Notes under the pieces: generated by a model | What the model was told of the DNA's origin: nothing | The model's database searches: none | Seen by the model: only the letters and a program-made list of their open reading frames with translations | Made by a program: the position numbers and the translations under genes | NCBI GenBank assembly: GCA_963714645.1 | Contig: CAVQQX010000178.1 | Span: forward strand, 1 to 43,614 | DNA length: 43,614 nucleotides | DNA from: RPQJ01 sp963714645 | Lineage (GTDB): Bacteria; Pseudomonadota; Gammaproteobacteria; Steroidobacterales; Steroidobacteraceae | Direction of reading: 5' to 3' | In this document: piece after piece, positions 24,660 to 34,880 of the stretch | Numbering within the stretch: the stretch's first letter is position 1 | Layout: every line of letters starts with the position of its first letter

Positions 24660-27028
24660 CCGCGATCGGCGGCAGCGAACGCCGCCCGCACGTGGGGCGC
24701 GAAATCCCCGGCGTCCTTGAAGCCCACCACCCGATAGTCGGTTCGCTCGCGACCGGCGTGGTCGAAGAACAGGATGGAAGGCGGCCCGAGGATGCCGAAG
24801 CGCTGCATCAGTGCCTGGTCCGCAGGGTCGTTCGCGGTCACGTCGGCTTGCAGCAGCACGGTGTCCGCGAGCGCCGTCCGCACAGTGTCGTCAAGGAAGG
24901 TGTACTTCTCCATCTCCTTGCACGATACGCACCAGTCGGCATAGAAATCGAGCAGCACGGTCCTGCGCGCCTTCTGGGCATCCGCGATGCGCCGATCGAG
25001 GTCCGCCGTGGTCTTGATGCGAACGAACGGAATGGCTGCATGGCTTCCAGCGGTAGTCGCGTCACCGTGGCCGCCGGGCCCGGCCAGCGGTTGCAGGGGA
25101 TCGTGCCGCCCCGAGAGCGCCCCCACCAGCAGCGCCACTCCATAGAACATCGCCAGCACGCCGAGGCCGCGACGCGCGCGAGTCAGGGCCTGCCGGCCTC
25201 CGTGCGGCGCCTGCATCGCGAGCCAGCAGCCTGCCACGAAGGCGAGCACCGCCCACAACGCGAGGGTCACGGGTCCGGGCAGGATCCGGCCCAGCATCCA
25301 GACCGCCACGCCGAGCATCAGCAACCCGAAAAAGTGCTTGACGGTCTCCATCCAAGGTCCGGCCTTGGGCAGGAACTCGCCCGCCGAAGCGCCCACCAGC
25401 AGCAGCGGCGCGCCCATGCCGAGCCCGAGTGCGAACAGCGCCAGGCCGCCGCGCACGACGTCACCCGTCTGGCTGATCACGGCAAGCGAGCCGACGAGCG
25501 GCGGCGCCACGCACGCCGTGACGATCAGCGACGACAACGCGCCGACCACCGCGGTGCCGAGCAGCGTGCCCTGGCGCTGCCGTCCGCTCAGCCGATTGAC
25601 GCGGTCCTGCAGCCAAGCCGGCGCCTGCAGCGTGAACACGCCGAACATTCCGAGCGCGAGCCAGACAAAGAGGCCCGCGAACAGCACGATCATCCACGGT
25701 TTCTGAAAGAAGGCCTGCGCCTGCTGGCCCGCGAGCGCGAACGCGCCCCCGGCGATGGCATAGGTCGCAGCCATGCCGAGCACGTAGGCCATCGACAACG
25801 AGAATGCGCGGCTGCGCGATACCGGCTGGCCCGAGCCGGCCCCGACGATGATTCCGGAGAGGATCGGCACCATCGGCCACACGCAGGGAGTCAGCGCGAG
25901 GCCGAGGCCCGAGACGAAGAACAGACCGACGATCGCAAGCAGGCTGCCGCCGCGGACCAGGTCGGAGAACCGGTCCTGTTCCGAACGGAACGACCCGCCG
26001 GTCGCATCGTCGCCTGCCGCAGGGCCAGCGACCGCCGCCGTGGAGGCGAGGGACACGGTGATGCTCTTGCGGATCGGCGGATAACAGAGCCCGCCGTCCG
26101 CGCACCCCTGGTAAGTGACCTCGAGCGGCACAGAGTCGACGCCTGCGGCGGCCGCCACAGGCAGCTGTGCGCGCATCTCGCCGTGGAAGACGACCTGCTC
26201 GCCGAAGTATTCGTCGACTTTCTTCTCGCCGCCCGGGATCGACGGCTTGCCGAGCTGTACGTCCGCCGCGACGGTGCGCACGGCCACCTTGTCGCGGTAG
26301 AGGTAGTAGTCGTCGGCGATGTCCCAGCGCAGCTCGATGCGATCGCGCGCGACGCTGCGCGCAGCGAACACGAACGCCTGGTCGGGGCGCAGGAAGTCGG
26401 CGTCCGACTTCGCGCCGCTGCCGCCGAGCAGCGCTTTGAGGCTGAAGCGATCCTCACGCCTGGGTGCCGGCGTAGCCGCTTTCGAACCCGTGGCCGCGTC
26501 GGCACGAGGTTCCGCGGCAGCTGCGGCTGCCGCCATGCCGGCCCGCGACGACGGCGCCATGCCCGCCGGCCACGACACCGGCATCGGCCAGTTCTGCGGC
26601 GGATAGCAGAGGCCGCCGTCCGCGCAACCCTGAAGCTTCACGCGTAGCTCGAAGTCACGCGGGGTGCCGCCGAACGTGACCGGGATGCCGGCCTGCGCCA
26701 CGGCGCGATAGATGACCTGGCGGCCGAAGAACTCGTCCTCGTGGTCGAGCCCGACAGGCAACGCGGGCTCGCCGAGCAGGACGCCCGGCGTCGAGGTCTC
26801 GAAGGCCAGCCGGTCGCGGTAGAGGTAATAACCGGGCGCGATGTCGAATCGCACGACCAGCCGTCCGGCCTCGATCGCCGTCGCCACCTTGTAGGCGGAG
26901 CGCGCCGGCAGGAAGTCGTCGGCCAGCAGCGTCGTCACGCTGGCGAGCGTTGCACAGAGCCCGAACAGCCGCCGCACCAGGCGTGGCCGCCCGCCGGCGA
27001 GCCCATTCATCGATGAAGACGATCGCAT
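24656..27028 (-). CDS. dsbD: Thiol:disulfide interchange protein DsbD with two N-terminal alpha domains
   Basis: DsbD carries electrons from cytoplasmic thioredoxin to the periplasm. This 790-residue version has a signal segment (LVRRLFGLCATLASVTTLL), then two copies of the periplasmic alpha domain: residues ~38-155 with Cys135/Cys141 in GCADGGLCYPP, and ~212-327 with Cys309/Cys315 in the same motif. The membrane domain follows with TPCVWPMVP and TACVAPPLVGSL, then the C-terminal thioredoxin domain with Cys700/Cys703 in FYADWCVSCKEM. Typical DsbD has one alpha domain and ~570-620 residues. Start choice: ATG 27028, with ATG 27010 as alternative. The longer open frame to 27187 lacks a plausible start region. 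Confidence 0.93.
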   Translation of the reverse strand: MRSSSSMNGLAGGRPRLVRRLFGLCATLASVTTLLADDFLPARSAYKVATAIEAGRLVVRFDIAPGYYLYRDRLAFETSTPGVLLGEPALPVGLDHEDEFFGRQVIYRAVAQAGIPVTFGGTPRDFELRVKLQGCADGGLCYPPQNWPMPVSWPAGMAPSSRAGMAAAAAAAEPRADAATGSKAATPAPRREDRFSLKALLGGSGAKSDADFLRPDQAFVFAARSVARDRIELRWDIADDYYLYRDKVAVRTVAADVQLGKPSIPGGEKKVDEYFGEQVVFHGEMRAQLPVAAAAGVDSVPLEVTYQGCADGGLCYPPIRKSITVSLASTAAVAGPAAGDDATGGSFRSEQDRFSDLVRGGSLLAIVGLFFVSGLGLALTPCVWPMVPILSGIIVGAGSGQPVSRSRAFSLSMAYVLGMAATYAIAGGAFALAGQQAQAFFQKPWMIVLFAGLFVWLALGMFGVFTLQAPAWLQDRVNRLSGRQRQGTLLGTAVVGALSSLIVTACVAPPLVGSLAVISQTGDVVRGGLALFALGLGMGAPLLLVGASAGEFLPKAGPWMETVKHFFGLLMLGVAVWMLGRILPGPVTLALWAVLAFVAGCWLAMQAPHGGRQALTRARRGLGVLAMFYGVALLVGALSGRHDPLQPLAGPGGHGDATTAGSHAAIPFVRIKTTADLDRRIADAQKARRTVLLDFYADWCVSCKEMEKYTFLDDTVRTALADTVLLQADVTANDPADQALMQRFGILGPPSILFFDHAGRERTDYRVVGFKDAGDFAPHVRAAFAAADRG

Positions 27029-27428
27029 GGTGCGGGATGATGCCCGTCCCTCACCCGCGCGGCGACCCGCGCGACGACCCCGGAGAGCGGGACTGCGACG
27101 GGCGTCTCGCGCCTCCCTGCGCGCGCACTCGATGCCTGCCATGCCGGCTCCAGGCAGCATCGACGACGGATATCCGCAGGCGCTCACCCGTCCATGGACC
27201 GTGACGTCGCGGACAAATTCGGCGGACAGCTCGGCCTTTTTTCGATTGCCCGTGTGGCAGGGCAGGACCGGCCCGACCGCCGTTGCACCACCGGGAGCTG
27301 GTCAAACACGCCTGGCAACAAGGGGTTACGAGCGCTGCCGGACAGCTCGCGCTCGTACGCGCGGAGCGCTGCGTGCCTGGAAACCCCGATGCGACGCCGA
27401 GAAAGCCCCCGGCCCGGCACACACGGCA

Positions 27429-27457
27429 CTTGATTTCGCGGGCGCTGCCCCTATCAT
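27429..27457 (+). promoter_or_regulatory. groESL promoter, sigma32-like overlapping a sigma70-like pair
   Basis: CTTGAT at 27429-27434 and CCCCTATCAT at 27448-27457, 13 bases apart, resemble the sigma32 consensus (CTTGAA, then CCCCATNT). The same bases also read as a sigma70-type pair, TTGATT (27430-27435) and TATCAT (27452-27457), with 16-base spacing. The transcript start would fall inside the CIRCE operator. Confidence 0.6.
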
Positions 27458-27483
27458 TAGCAGCCGCGACGGGTGAGTGCTAA
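27457..27483 (+). promoter_or_regulatory. CIRCE operator (HrcA binding site) of groESL
   Basis: The inverted repeat has the right arm GAGTGCTAA (27475-27483), identical to the CIRCE consensus. The left arm is TTAGCAGCC (27457-27465), 7 of 9 matches to TTAGCACTC, with exactly 9 spacer bases. It lies 58 bases before groES. HrcA repression is known for this element. hrcA is not in the window. Confidence 0.88.
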
Positions 27484-27541
27484 CAATGCACCCCGCCCGT
27501 ACCCCACAGGCCAAACAGACACAGACACGGAGTTTGCAGCA

Positions 27542-27844
27542 ATGGCAGACAAGTTGAAGATTCGCCCGCTTCACGACCGCGTGATCATCCAGCGGCTCGA
27601 CGCCGAGACCCGCTCACCGGGCGGCATCGTCATTCCCGACAGCGCCGCCGAGAAGCCGATCCGCGGCAAGGTCGTCGCGGTCGGCAAGGGAAAGATCCTC
27701 GAGAACGGCAGCGTCCGCGCGCTCGACGTCAAGGTCGGCGACCACATTCTCTTCGGCAAGTACAGCGGCACCGAAGTGAAGGTGGACGGCGAGGAGTACC
27801 TCGTCATGCGCGAGGAAGACGTGATGGCGGTCCTCGAGAACTAA
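27542..27844 (+). CDS. groES: Co-chaperonin GroES
   Basis: This 100-residue co-chaperonin caps the GroEL cavity. It begins KLKIRPLHDRVIIQRLDAE. It has the flexible mobile loop (ETRSPGGIVIPDSAAEKP) that docks to GroEL, GKVVAVGKGK, and the C-terminal strand EYLVMREEDVMAVLE. ATG 27542 matches the canonical start. Upstream in-frame codons run into the CIRCE element and are not coding. It is followed by groEL after 22 bases. Confidence 0.98.
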   Translation: MADKLKIRPLHDRVIIQRLDAETRSPGGIVIPDSAAEKPIRGKVVAVGKGKILENGSVRALDVKVGDHILFGKYSGTEVKVDGEEYLVMREEDVMAVLEN

Positions 27845-27866
27845 CGGAACCCCGGAGAACACAGAC

Positions 27867-29507
<1,641 letters not shown>

Positions 29508-29584
29508 TGCCTGTCCCTCGCCTGTCCCACATCCCTGTGGGGCAAATCGCCCGCAAGGGCGGGTGAGGGAGTTCCGCGACGACA

Positions 29585-29614
29585 GGCGGCGAGCACGGGC
29601 TCGCCGCCTTTTTT
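29585..29614 (+). terminator. Rho-independent terminator of groESL
   Basis: A perfect 10-base stem GGCGGCGAGC / GCTCGCCGCC with a 4-base loop (ACGG) is followed by six T. It starts 77 bases after the groEL stop. Smaller hairpins lie between (for example around 29550-29565). Confidence 0.93.
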
Positions 29615-29673
29615 ATTGCGCGTGAAACCTGTGGAAACCGCACGGGCCCGGGATCGATGCGCCCGCGACGCCG

Positions 29674-30057
29674 TCAGTTCCTGACCCGGCAGATCGCCGT
29701 CACGATCGGCGTGACCCGGACGTTGTCGACGTTGACCAGGTAGCCGCGCACGCGCCCATTGACGATGAACTGCGGGCCGATCGGCGTGGCGCCCTCCGCG
29801 ACGTCACCCTGGTTGCTGTCGAAGTCGAACTGCGCTTCGTCGCCGATGGCCGGCTCGAACTGGCTTCGCGCGGTCTTGTCGCCCGACTTGAGGATCGCCC
29901 TGTACGAACCGGGGCGCAGGTTGTTGCCGTCCACCGACGCGCGTGACCGACTGGCGCGCTTCTCGCACCGGACTTCCACGTCTGCGGCATGGGCAGTGGC
30001 ACCGACCACTGCGAACAGTGCAATCGCGCCGGCGGCTGTGAATTTCGATGACGTCAC
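29674..30057 (-). CDS. Exported hypothetical protein
   Basis: GTG 30057 is preceded by a very good ribosome site, AAGGAGG, six bases upstream, so this start is preferred over the ATG at 30102. The 127-residue product has a signal peptide (SKFTAAGAIALFAVVGATAHA, cut probably after AHA) and a mature beta-rich part with one Cys pair (VRCEKR and AICRVRN). The motif EVRCEKRASRSRASVDG recalls small periplasmic proteins of unknown function. No family recognised. It converges on the groESL terminator. Confidence 0.7.
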   Translation of the reverse strand: MTSSKFTAAGAIALFAVVGATAHAADVEVRCEKRASRSRASVDGNNLRPGSYRAILKSGDKTARSQFEPAIGDEAQFDFDSNQGDVAEGATPIGPQFIVNGRVRGYLVNVDNVRVTPIVTAICRVRN

Positions 30058-30275
30058 GGAAACCCTCCTTGGTCCTTGGGTATGGGGGTCGTTGGCAGGC
30101 ATTTGCCCGCTCGTGGCGAGACGCGTGCGTCGGTGAGTGCACGCGGCAGAAACAAAGGTTCAATCGCGCAGGCGATTTCTTCTGGTCCCTTCTGGAAGCA
30201 TCGAGCCGCGCTCAGGGACGGCGAACGCAACGAGCGCTGGAGGCGAAACGCCCGGGGGCGCCCGAAGCCAGCCGG

Positions 30276-31922
30276 TCAGCGTCGCTCCGCCTCCGCCTCG
30301 AGCGCGGCAGTCGCCGGATCCTCGACCAGCATGCGGGCGCGATCCGGCGGCACGCCGAACCGGCGCAGCACGTGGCCGAGCATGGTCCGCGCCGCGCCCG
30401 GAACGAGTCGGGGGTCGCGATGATCAGCAGTTGCGCCTGCGCGATGTCGGCTTGTCCGAGCACTCCCGGATCGGCGGCGTCGCCGAGGATGGCCGGTATT
30501 CCGGCCGCGCGCAGCTTCTCGAATCGCGTCCGGTCCCGCTCGACCACCACGAACGGCAAGCCCTCGCGCACGAGCACCGGCGTGATCGCGCCGCCGACGC
30601 GACCGTGCCCGATGACGACCGCATGGCGTTCGAACCGGGCCCGTGGACTCGTGAGCCGGCCGCGGGCGCCCTGGCGCTCGATCATCGCGAGCAGCCGGGG
30701 CCGGGCCTGGAACCAGCGCTGCATCGGCCCAAGCGCCGCGAATACCGCCGGGTTCAGCGTGATCGACAGCAGCGCGCCCGCGAGGATGAGGTCGCGGGCC
30801 TGCTCGGGCAGCAGGCCGAGCGTTACGCCTAGCCCCACGAGGATGAACGAGAACTCGCCGATCTGCGCGAGGCTCGCCGAGACCGTGAGCGCGGTGCCGA
30901 CCGGGTAGCGGAACGCGAGCACGATCAGGAAGGCGGCGAGCGACTTCCCGAGCACGATCACGAGCAGCACGCCCACCACCGCGAGCGGGTTGCGCAGCAC
31001 GATGGACGGGTCGAACAGCATGCCGACCGAGACGAAGAACAGCACCGCAAAGGCGTCCTGCAGCGGCAGCGAGTCTTCGGCCGACTTGTGGCTCAGCTCG
31101 GACTCGCTCAGCACCACGCCGGCGAAAAAGGCGCCGAGCGCGCAGGACACGCCGAACAGCGTCGCGGAACCGAACGCGATGCCGAGCGCGATCGCCAGGA
31201 CCCCGAGCGTAAAAAGCTCGCGCGAGCCCGTGCGCGCGATCTGCACGAGAATCCAGGCGACGACACGCTTGCCGACGACGAGCGCTATGGCGACGAACAC
31301 GCCCACCTTGGCGACCGTGACGCCCAGGATCGGCCAGACGCTGGTGGTCGCAGAATCGGCCGCCACCCCCGGAGCGGCGCCGCTGCCCCGCCCGGCCGCC
31401 GAGCGACTCTGCCATCGCGGGCAGCAGCACCAGCGCGAGCACCATGGCCAGGTCCTCGACGATGAGTCAGCCGACGGCGATGCGGCCCTCCGGCGAGTCG
31501 AGCGCGCGCTGCTGCTCGAGCGCGCGCAGCAGCACGACCGTGCTCGCCACCGACAGCGCGAGCCCGAACGTGATGCCGGCCGGCAGGCCCCAGCCCCACG
31601 CGTGCGCCATCAGCGCGCCGATCACCGTCGCGACCGCGATCTGCACGACGGCGCCCGGTACCGCGATGCCGCGCACGGCCATCAGGTCCCGCACGGAGAA
31701 ATGCCGGCCGACGCCGAACATGAGCAGGATCACGCCGATCTCGGCGGGCTGGAGCGCGAGCCCAATGTCGCCCACGAAGCCCGGCGTGAACGGGCCGATC
31801 AGGATGCCCGTGACGAGGTACCCGACCAGCGGCGGAAAGCGCAGGCTGGCGGCGACGGATCGGAGCACCAGCGCCGTGACGAACGCGGCGGCGATCGTGG
31901 CGATCAGGACCGTTTCATGCAT
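30276..31922 (-). pseudogene. KefB/YbaL-type K+/H+ antiporter, broken by a TGA and two frameshifts
   Basis: The intact homologue would be a CPA2 monovalent cation/proton antiporter with a C-terminal TrkA-N domain, closest in layout to E. coli YbaL. The N-terminal part (to GRIAVG) ends at TGA 31467-31469, where the family has Trp. The same frame resumes LIVEDLAMVLALVLLPAM. A second break near 31392-31401 shifts into the frame FGSATLFGVSCALGAFFAG onward, which runs through the membrane domain and NAD-binding RHAVVIGHGRVGGAITPVLV. A third near 30384-30403 shifts to the end MLGHVLRRFGVPPDRARMLV. All domains are otherwise well conserved, so either sequencing errors or very recent decay is indicated. 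Confidence 0.85.
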
Positions 31923-31935
31923 CGCAGGGCCCCGC

Positions 31936-32145
31936 TCAACCTTGCGCGTCGCGGGTGTCGAGCCGTTCGGCGGCGCGCTCCTGACGGATGCGGTGCACCG
32001 TCCACCAGACGAGCCCTCCGACGACCGCCAGCATCAAGGCCATCAAGGCGGTCATCTTCGGGCCCGCGAGGCGCCAGGCCTCGCGCAACCCGAACGCGAC
32101 GCCGAGGGGCGTCGTCACGAGCAGGATCGGGCGCGCGATCCGCAC
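31936..32145 (-). CDS. Small membrane protein, unknown
   Basis: This 69-residue protein has one strong membrane helix (MTALMALMLAVVGGLVWWTV) followed by a basic Arg/Glu-rich tail. GTG 32145 directly follows the TGA stop of the preceding gene (stop at 32147-32149), so translation is probably coupled. It precedes the antiporter gene by 13 bases and may be part of the same operon. I do not recognise the family. Confidence 0.5.
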   Translation of the reverse strand: MRIARPILLVTTPLGVAFGLREAWRLAGPKMTALMALMLAVVGGLVWWTVHRIRQERAAERLDTRDAQG

Positions 32146-32146
32146 C

Positions 32147-32461
32147 TCAGTGCTCTCGTCGCTGCCACCCGGAGGATGGCATCGCGTCGAAGAACATCTG
32201 CACGCGGTGGATCAGGTTGTTGCGGTCGGCCCAGACCACCTGCTCGTCGAGGCGGTCCATGCGGTCCTCCTCGGTCGGCGGATCCTCCAGGCCGTGCCAC
32301 AACGGCGGCGGAGGCGGCGTCTTGCCGCGACGTTCCGCTTCCTCGGTGAGTTCCTGGTACAGCTTGTCCCAGTAACGCATCGTCGGGTACGCGCGCCCGC
32401 GCAGCCGGTGGTGGTCCAGCAGGCGGCGTGCGCGAGTCGATATGCGGATGCGGGTGGCCAT
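32147..32461 (-). CDS. Hypothetical cytoplasmic protein
   Basis: This 104-residue, charged and non-membrane protein begins ATRIRISTRARRLLDHHRL. It has a central Pro run (KTPPPPPLWHGLEDPP) and an aromatic-rich segment (MRYWDKLYQELTEEAE). ATG 32461 is used. It leads the small cluster with the membrane protein and antiporter. Its codon use is like that of its neighbours. No domain recognised. Confidence 0.5.
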   Translation of the reverse strand: MATRIRISTRARRLLDHHRLRGRAYPTMRYWDKLYQELTEEAERRGKTPPPPPLWHGLEDPPTEEDRMDRLDEQVVWADRNNLIHRVQMFFDAMPSSGWQRREH

Positions 32462-32576
32462 GGACGTTGAACCTCGACTCCAAGCCTATCCGCTCGCGGG
32501 CAACCCGCAAACCCGGAGTTCGCCGCCGGCCACTCGGGTATGCTCGCCGCGGGGAACACTCGAGGGGAGATGACGC

Positions 32577-32951
32577 ATGACGCTGGCGTACTGGTGCGTG
32601 CTCGTGGCCGGTCTGCTGCCATACGTCGGGACGCTGACCGCCAAGATCGGCGGCGAACGCTTCGACAACCGCAATCCACGCGACTGGCTCGCAGGCCAGG
32701 CGGGCTTCCGGCGCCGGGCGAACGCCGCACAAGCGAACGGCTTCGAGGCGTTCCCGCTGTTCGCCGCCGCCGTCGTGATCGCCCACCTCGCCGGTGCGCC
32801 GCAGGGGCGCATCGACCTGCTCGCCGCAACGTTCGTCGGTGCGCGGATCGCCTACTTCGTCTGCTACCTGGCCGACCTCTCGACGCTGCGCTCGCTTGCG
32901 TGGTTCGCCGGCCTCGGCAGTGCCGCGGCGCTGTTCTTCGCCGCAGGCTGA
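32577..32951 (+). CDS. MAPEG-family membrane protein
   Basis: This 124-residue protein has four hydrophobic segments and the MAPEG features RRRANAAQANGFEAFPLFAA (glutathione-binding-type Arg/Asn/Glu region) and VGARIAYFVCYLADLSTLRS. Bacterial MAPEG proteins are trimeric membrane proteins related to eicosanoid/glutathione enzymes. Their substrates are mostly unknown. ATG 32577 has a GGGGAGA box about 7 bases upstream. It converges on rarD. Confidence 0.87.
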   Translation: MTLAYWCVLVAGLLPYVGTLTAKIGGERFDNRNPRDWLAGQAGFRRRANAAQANGFEAFPLFAAAVVIAHLAGAPQGRIDLLAATFVGARIAYFVCYLADLSTLRSLAWFAGLGSAAALFFAAG

Positions 32952-32976
32952 GGTCCCGGCACCGGGCTCGAGCCGG

Positions 32977-33915
32977 TCAGCGGCGGAAATAGGCGAGTTG
33001 CCGGCGTGACCGCCAGAGGCCGGCGCCGGCATAGAGCGCGAGCGCGGTCCAGATGAACAGGAAACCGATGCCGCGCTGCGCGCTGAACGACTCGTGGAAC
33101 AGCCAGACCCCGGACAGGAACTGCAGCGTCGGGCCGATGTACTGGACGAGCCCGATCGTCGACAGCGGGATCCGCCGCGCGCCGAATGCGAACAGCGCGA
33201 GCGGGAGCGCCGTCACGATGCCGCTCGCGAGCAGCAGCCCCTCGACTTGCGGGGGCGACGTGCCGAGCGCACCGGTGCCGTGCCACGCGTGCCAGAGCAG
33301 GAATGCGACGGCGAACGGGGCCAGCAGCAGCGTCTCCGTCGCGAGGCCCGCGACCGCGTCGACGGCGACGACCTTGCGGATGAGGCCGTACGTGCCGAAG
33401 CTCGCCGCGAGCGCGAGTGCGATCCAGGGCGGGCGTCCCGCCACGATGCCCAGGTAGAGCACGCCCGCCGCAGCGAGGCCCACGGCCAGCTTCTGCGTGA
33501 CATTGAGGCGCTCGCCCAGCACGAACACGCCGAGCACGACGCTGAACAGCGGATTGATGAAATAACCGAGGCTCGAGTCGATCACGTGGCCGTTGCCCAC
33601 GGCCCAGACGTAGATGAGCCAGTTGACGCTGATCAATGACGCCGATGCGACGAGACGCCAGCGCGTCCGAGGGTCGAGCAGCGCGGTGCGCACGGCGCCC
33701 GCCTCGCCCCGCAGCGCGAGCCACGCGAAGGCCGCGACGCAGCACCAGACGATCCGGTGGGCCATGATCTCGACGGCAGGCACCTGGGCGAGCGGCTTGA
33801 GGTAGAGCGGCAGGCCGCCCCAGATCGTGAAAGCGCCGATCGCGGCTGCAAGCCCGGCCCGGGAAACCGCAGCGGCGTCGTCGTTGTGCGGGGGCGCGGC
33901 CATGAGGGCGCGCAT
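32977..33915 (-). CDS. rarD: RarD-type EamA transporter
   Basis: This 312-residue DMT-superfamily permease has ten predicted helices. It shows the RarD signature order IGAFTIWGGLPLYLKPLAQV, EIMAHRIVWCC, SASLISVNWLIYVWAVGNGH and SLGYFINPLFSVVLGVF. It closely follows the chloramphenicol-sensitivity protein family by pattern, although the true substrate is unknown. The start at 33915 may be lowered to an internal Met at residue 5. Confidence 0.92.
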   Translation of the reverse strand: MRALMAAPPHNDDAAAVSRAGLAAAIGAFTIWGGLPLYLKPLAQVPAVEIMAHRIVWCCVAAFAWLALRGEAGAVRTALLDPRTRWRLVASASLISVNWLIYVWAVGNGHVIDSSLGYFINPLFSVVLGVFVLGERLNVTQKLAVGLAAAGVLYLGIVAGRPPWIALALAASFGTYGLIRKVVAVDAVAGLATETLLLAPFAVAFLLWHAWHGTGALGTSPPQVEGLLLASGIVTALPLALFAFGARRIPLSTIGLVQYIGPTLQFLSGVWLFHESFSAQRGIGFLFIWTALALYAGAGLWRSRRQLAYFRR

Positions 33916-33999
33916 TGTTGCCCGGAACGCCGCTTGGCGCTACGCGGCTCGTGGAAATTGCGGAGCCCCCGGCCCAGCGCGCGACGGCATGCTGTCGCC

Positions 34000-34380
34000 A
34001 TGCACAACAGCCTCGAGGACGGCCGGCTGCAACGCGAGTGGCGCACGTTGCAGGCCATGGTCGGCATCCACTGCCGCGGCCACGCGCACCCACCGCTCGA
34101 CGGGGCGGCGCTCTGCGCCGATTGTGCCCAGTTCCTCGACTATGCGGCCCGCAGGCTGGAGAAGTGCCCATATGGCGCGGCCAAGCCGACCTGCGCGCGC
34201 TGTCCCGTCCATTGCTACAAGCCGCGGCCGCGCGAGTTCGCGCGGGAGATCATGCGGTACGCGGGACCGCGAATGATGCTCAGGCATCCCTGGCTCAGCC
34301 TGGCGCACCTCGCGGACAAGCTGCGGCGCGTCGAGCATCCGATGACGCTGCGACGCCGGCCGCGCGATTCGCAGGGCTGA
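34000..34380 (+). CDS. YgbA_NO-family (nitrous-oxide-stimulated promoter) protein
   Basis: This 126-residue Cys/His-rich protein carries the family pattern: GIHCRGHAHP, LCADCAQFLDYAARRLEKC, PTCARCPVHCYKPRPREFA and the end MMLRHPWLSLAHL. Conserved Cys and His probably bind a metal or iron-sulfur centre. E. coli YgbA belongs to the NsrR regulon and is linked to nitric-oxide recovery. That role is inferred from the family only. ATG 34000 fits the conserved N-terminus. It is divergent from rarD. Confidence 0.87.
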   Translation: MHNSLEDGRLQREWRTLQAMVGIHCRGHAHPPLDGAALCADCAQFLDYAARRLEKCPYGAAKPTCARCPVHCYKPRPREFAREIMRYAGPRMMLRHPWLSLAHLADKLRRVEHPMTLRRRPRDSQG

Positions 34381-34389
34381 TCGGGCGGG

Positions 34390-34581
34390 TCAGGCGGCCT
34401 GTTCGGTCGCGACTTCGTCGAGCGCCGCGTGCGGTGTCGCGTCGAGCAGGAAGCCGTTGCTCGGACGCCATTGCAGTGCCTCGCGCTTGCGCCGCAGCGC
34501 TTCCGCCTCGACCTCGTCGACGAGCCGTGCACGCGGGGACAGTTCGAGGCTGCGGTTGCGACCGATCCATATTAAGTTCAT
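34390..34581 (-). CDS. Small hypothetical protein
   Basis: This 63-residue ORF starts at ATG 34581 (MNLIWIGRNRSLELSPRARL). The longer reading from 34713 begins in low-quality upstream sequence. It has a charged helix (VDEVEAEALRRKREALQW) and a Thr/Ala-rich end. It converges on the YgbA_NO gene, with 9 bases between stops. No family recognised, and it could be a non-coding high-GC frame. Confidence 0.35.
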   Translation of the reverse strand: MNLIWIGRNRSLELSPRARLVDEVEAEALRRKREALQWRPSNGFLLDATPHAALDEVATEQAA

Positions 34582-34880
34582 TGCGCTGCTCTCCGAGGCT
34601 CGTGCGTGTCGCTGCACGAGCCGGTATCTGCACGGGACGTGCCACCAGGGCGCGCCGGCTGCCAAAGTGCACGCGGGATGCGGGGAGCGGGCGGGCCGGC
34701 CTGCCGTCGCCAACCTACCTTCGTAAAGTTATGCGACACCGACTCGTAGCGTCCGCGCAACCGCCAGCCCTTCGGCCTGCCGGCACGTGGCCCGTATTGG
34801 AGCCTGCGCACCCGGGGCGCGACATAAGCAGGTACGCTTCGCTTCGTCGTGCGAAGCGTGTTCGCGGGATAGGTGGAGGA

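Noticed and set aside
24551..26647. 698-codon plus-strand frame opposite dsbD
   Set aside because: High-GC antisense frame with charged, low-complexity translation, whereas DsbD motifs are on the minus strand.
31467..31469. In-frame TGA in the antiporter as a sign of TGA=Trp recoding or selenocysteine
   Set aside because: Other genes in the same segment end on TGA, two frameshifts lie in the same gene, and no SECIS-like context is needed at a Trp position. A base error or mutation is simpler.
34834..34859. Inverted repeat ACGCTTCG / CGAAGCGT with a 10-base loop
   Set aside because: No T-run, no matching partner elsewhere in the window and no mobile-element gene nearby. Likely chance in a decayed intergenic region.
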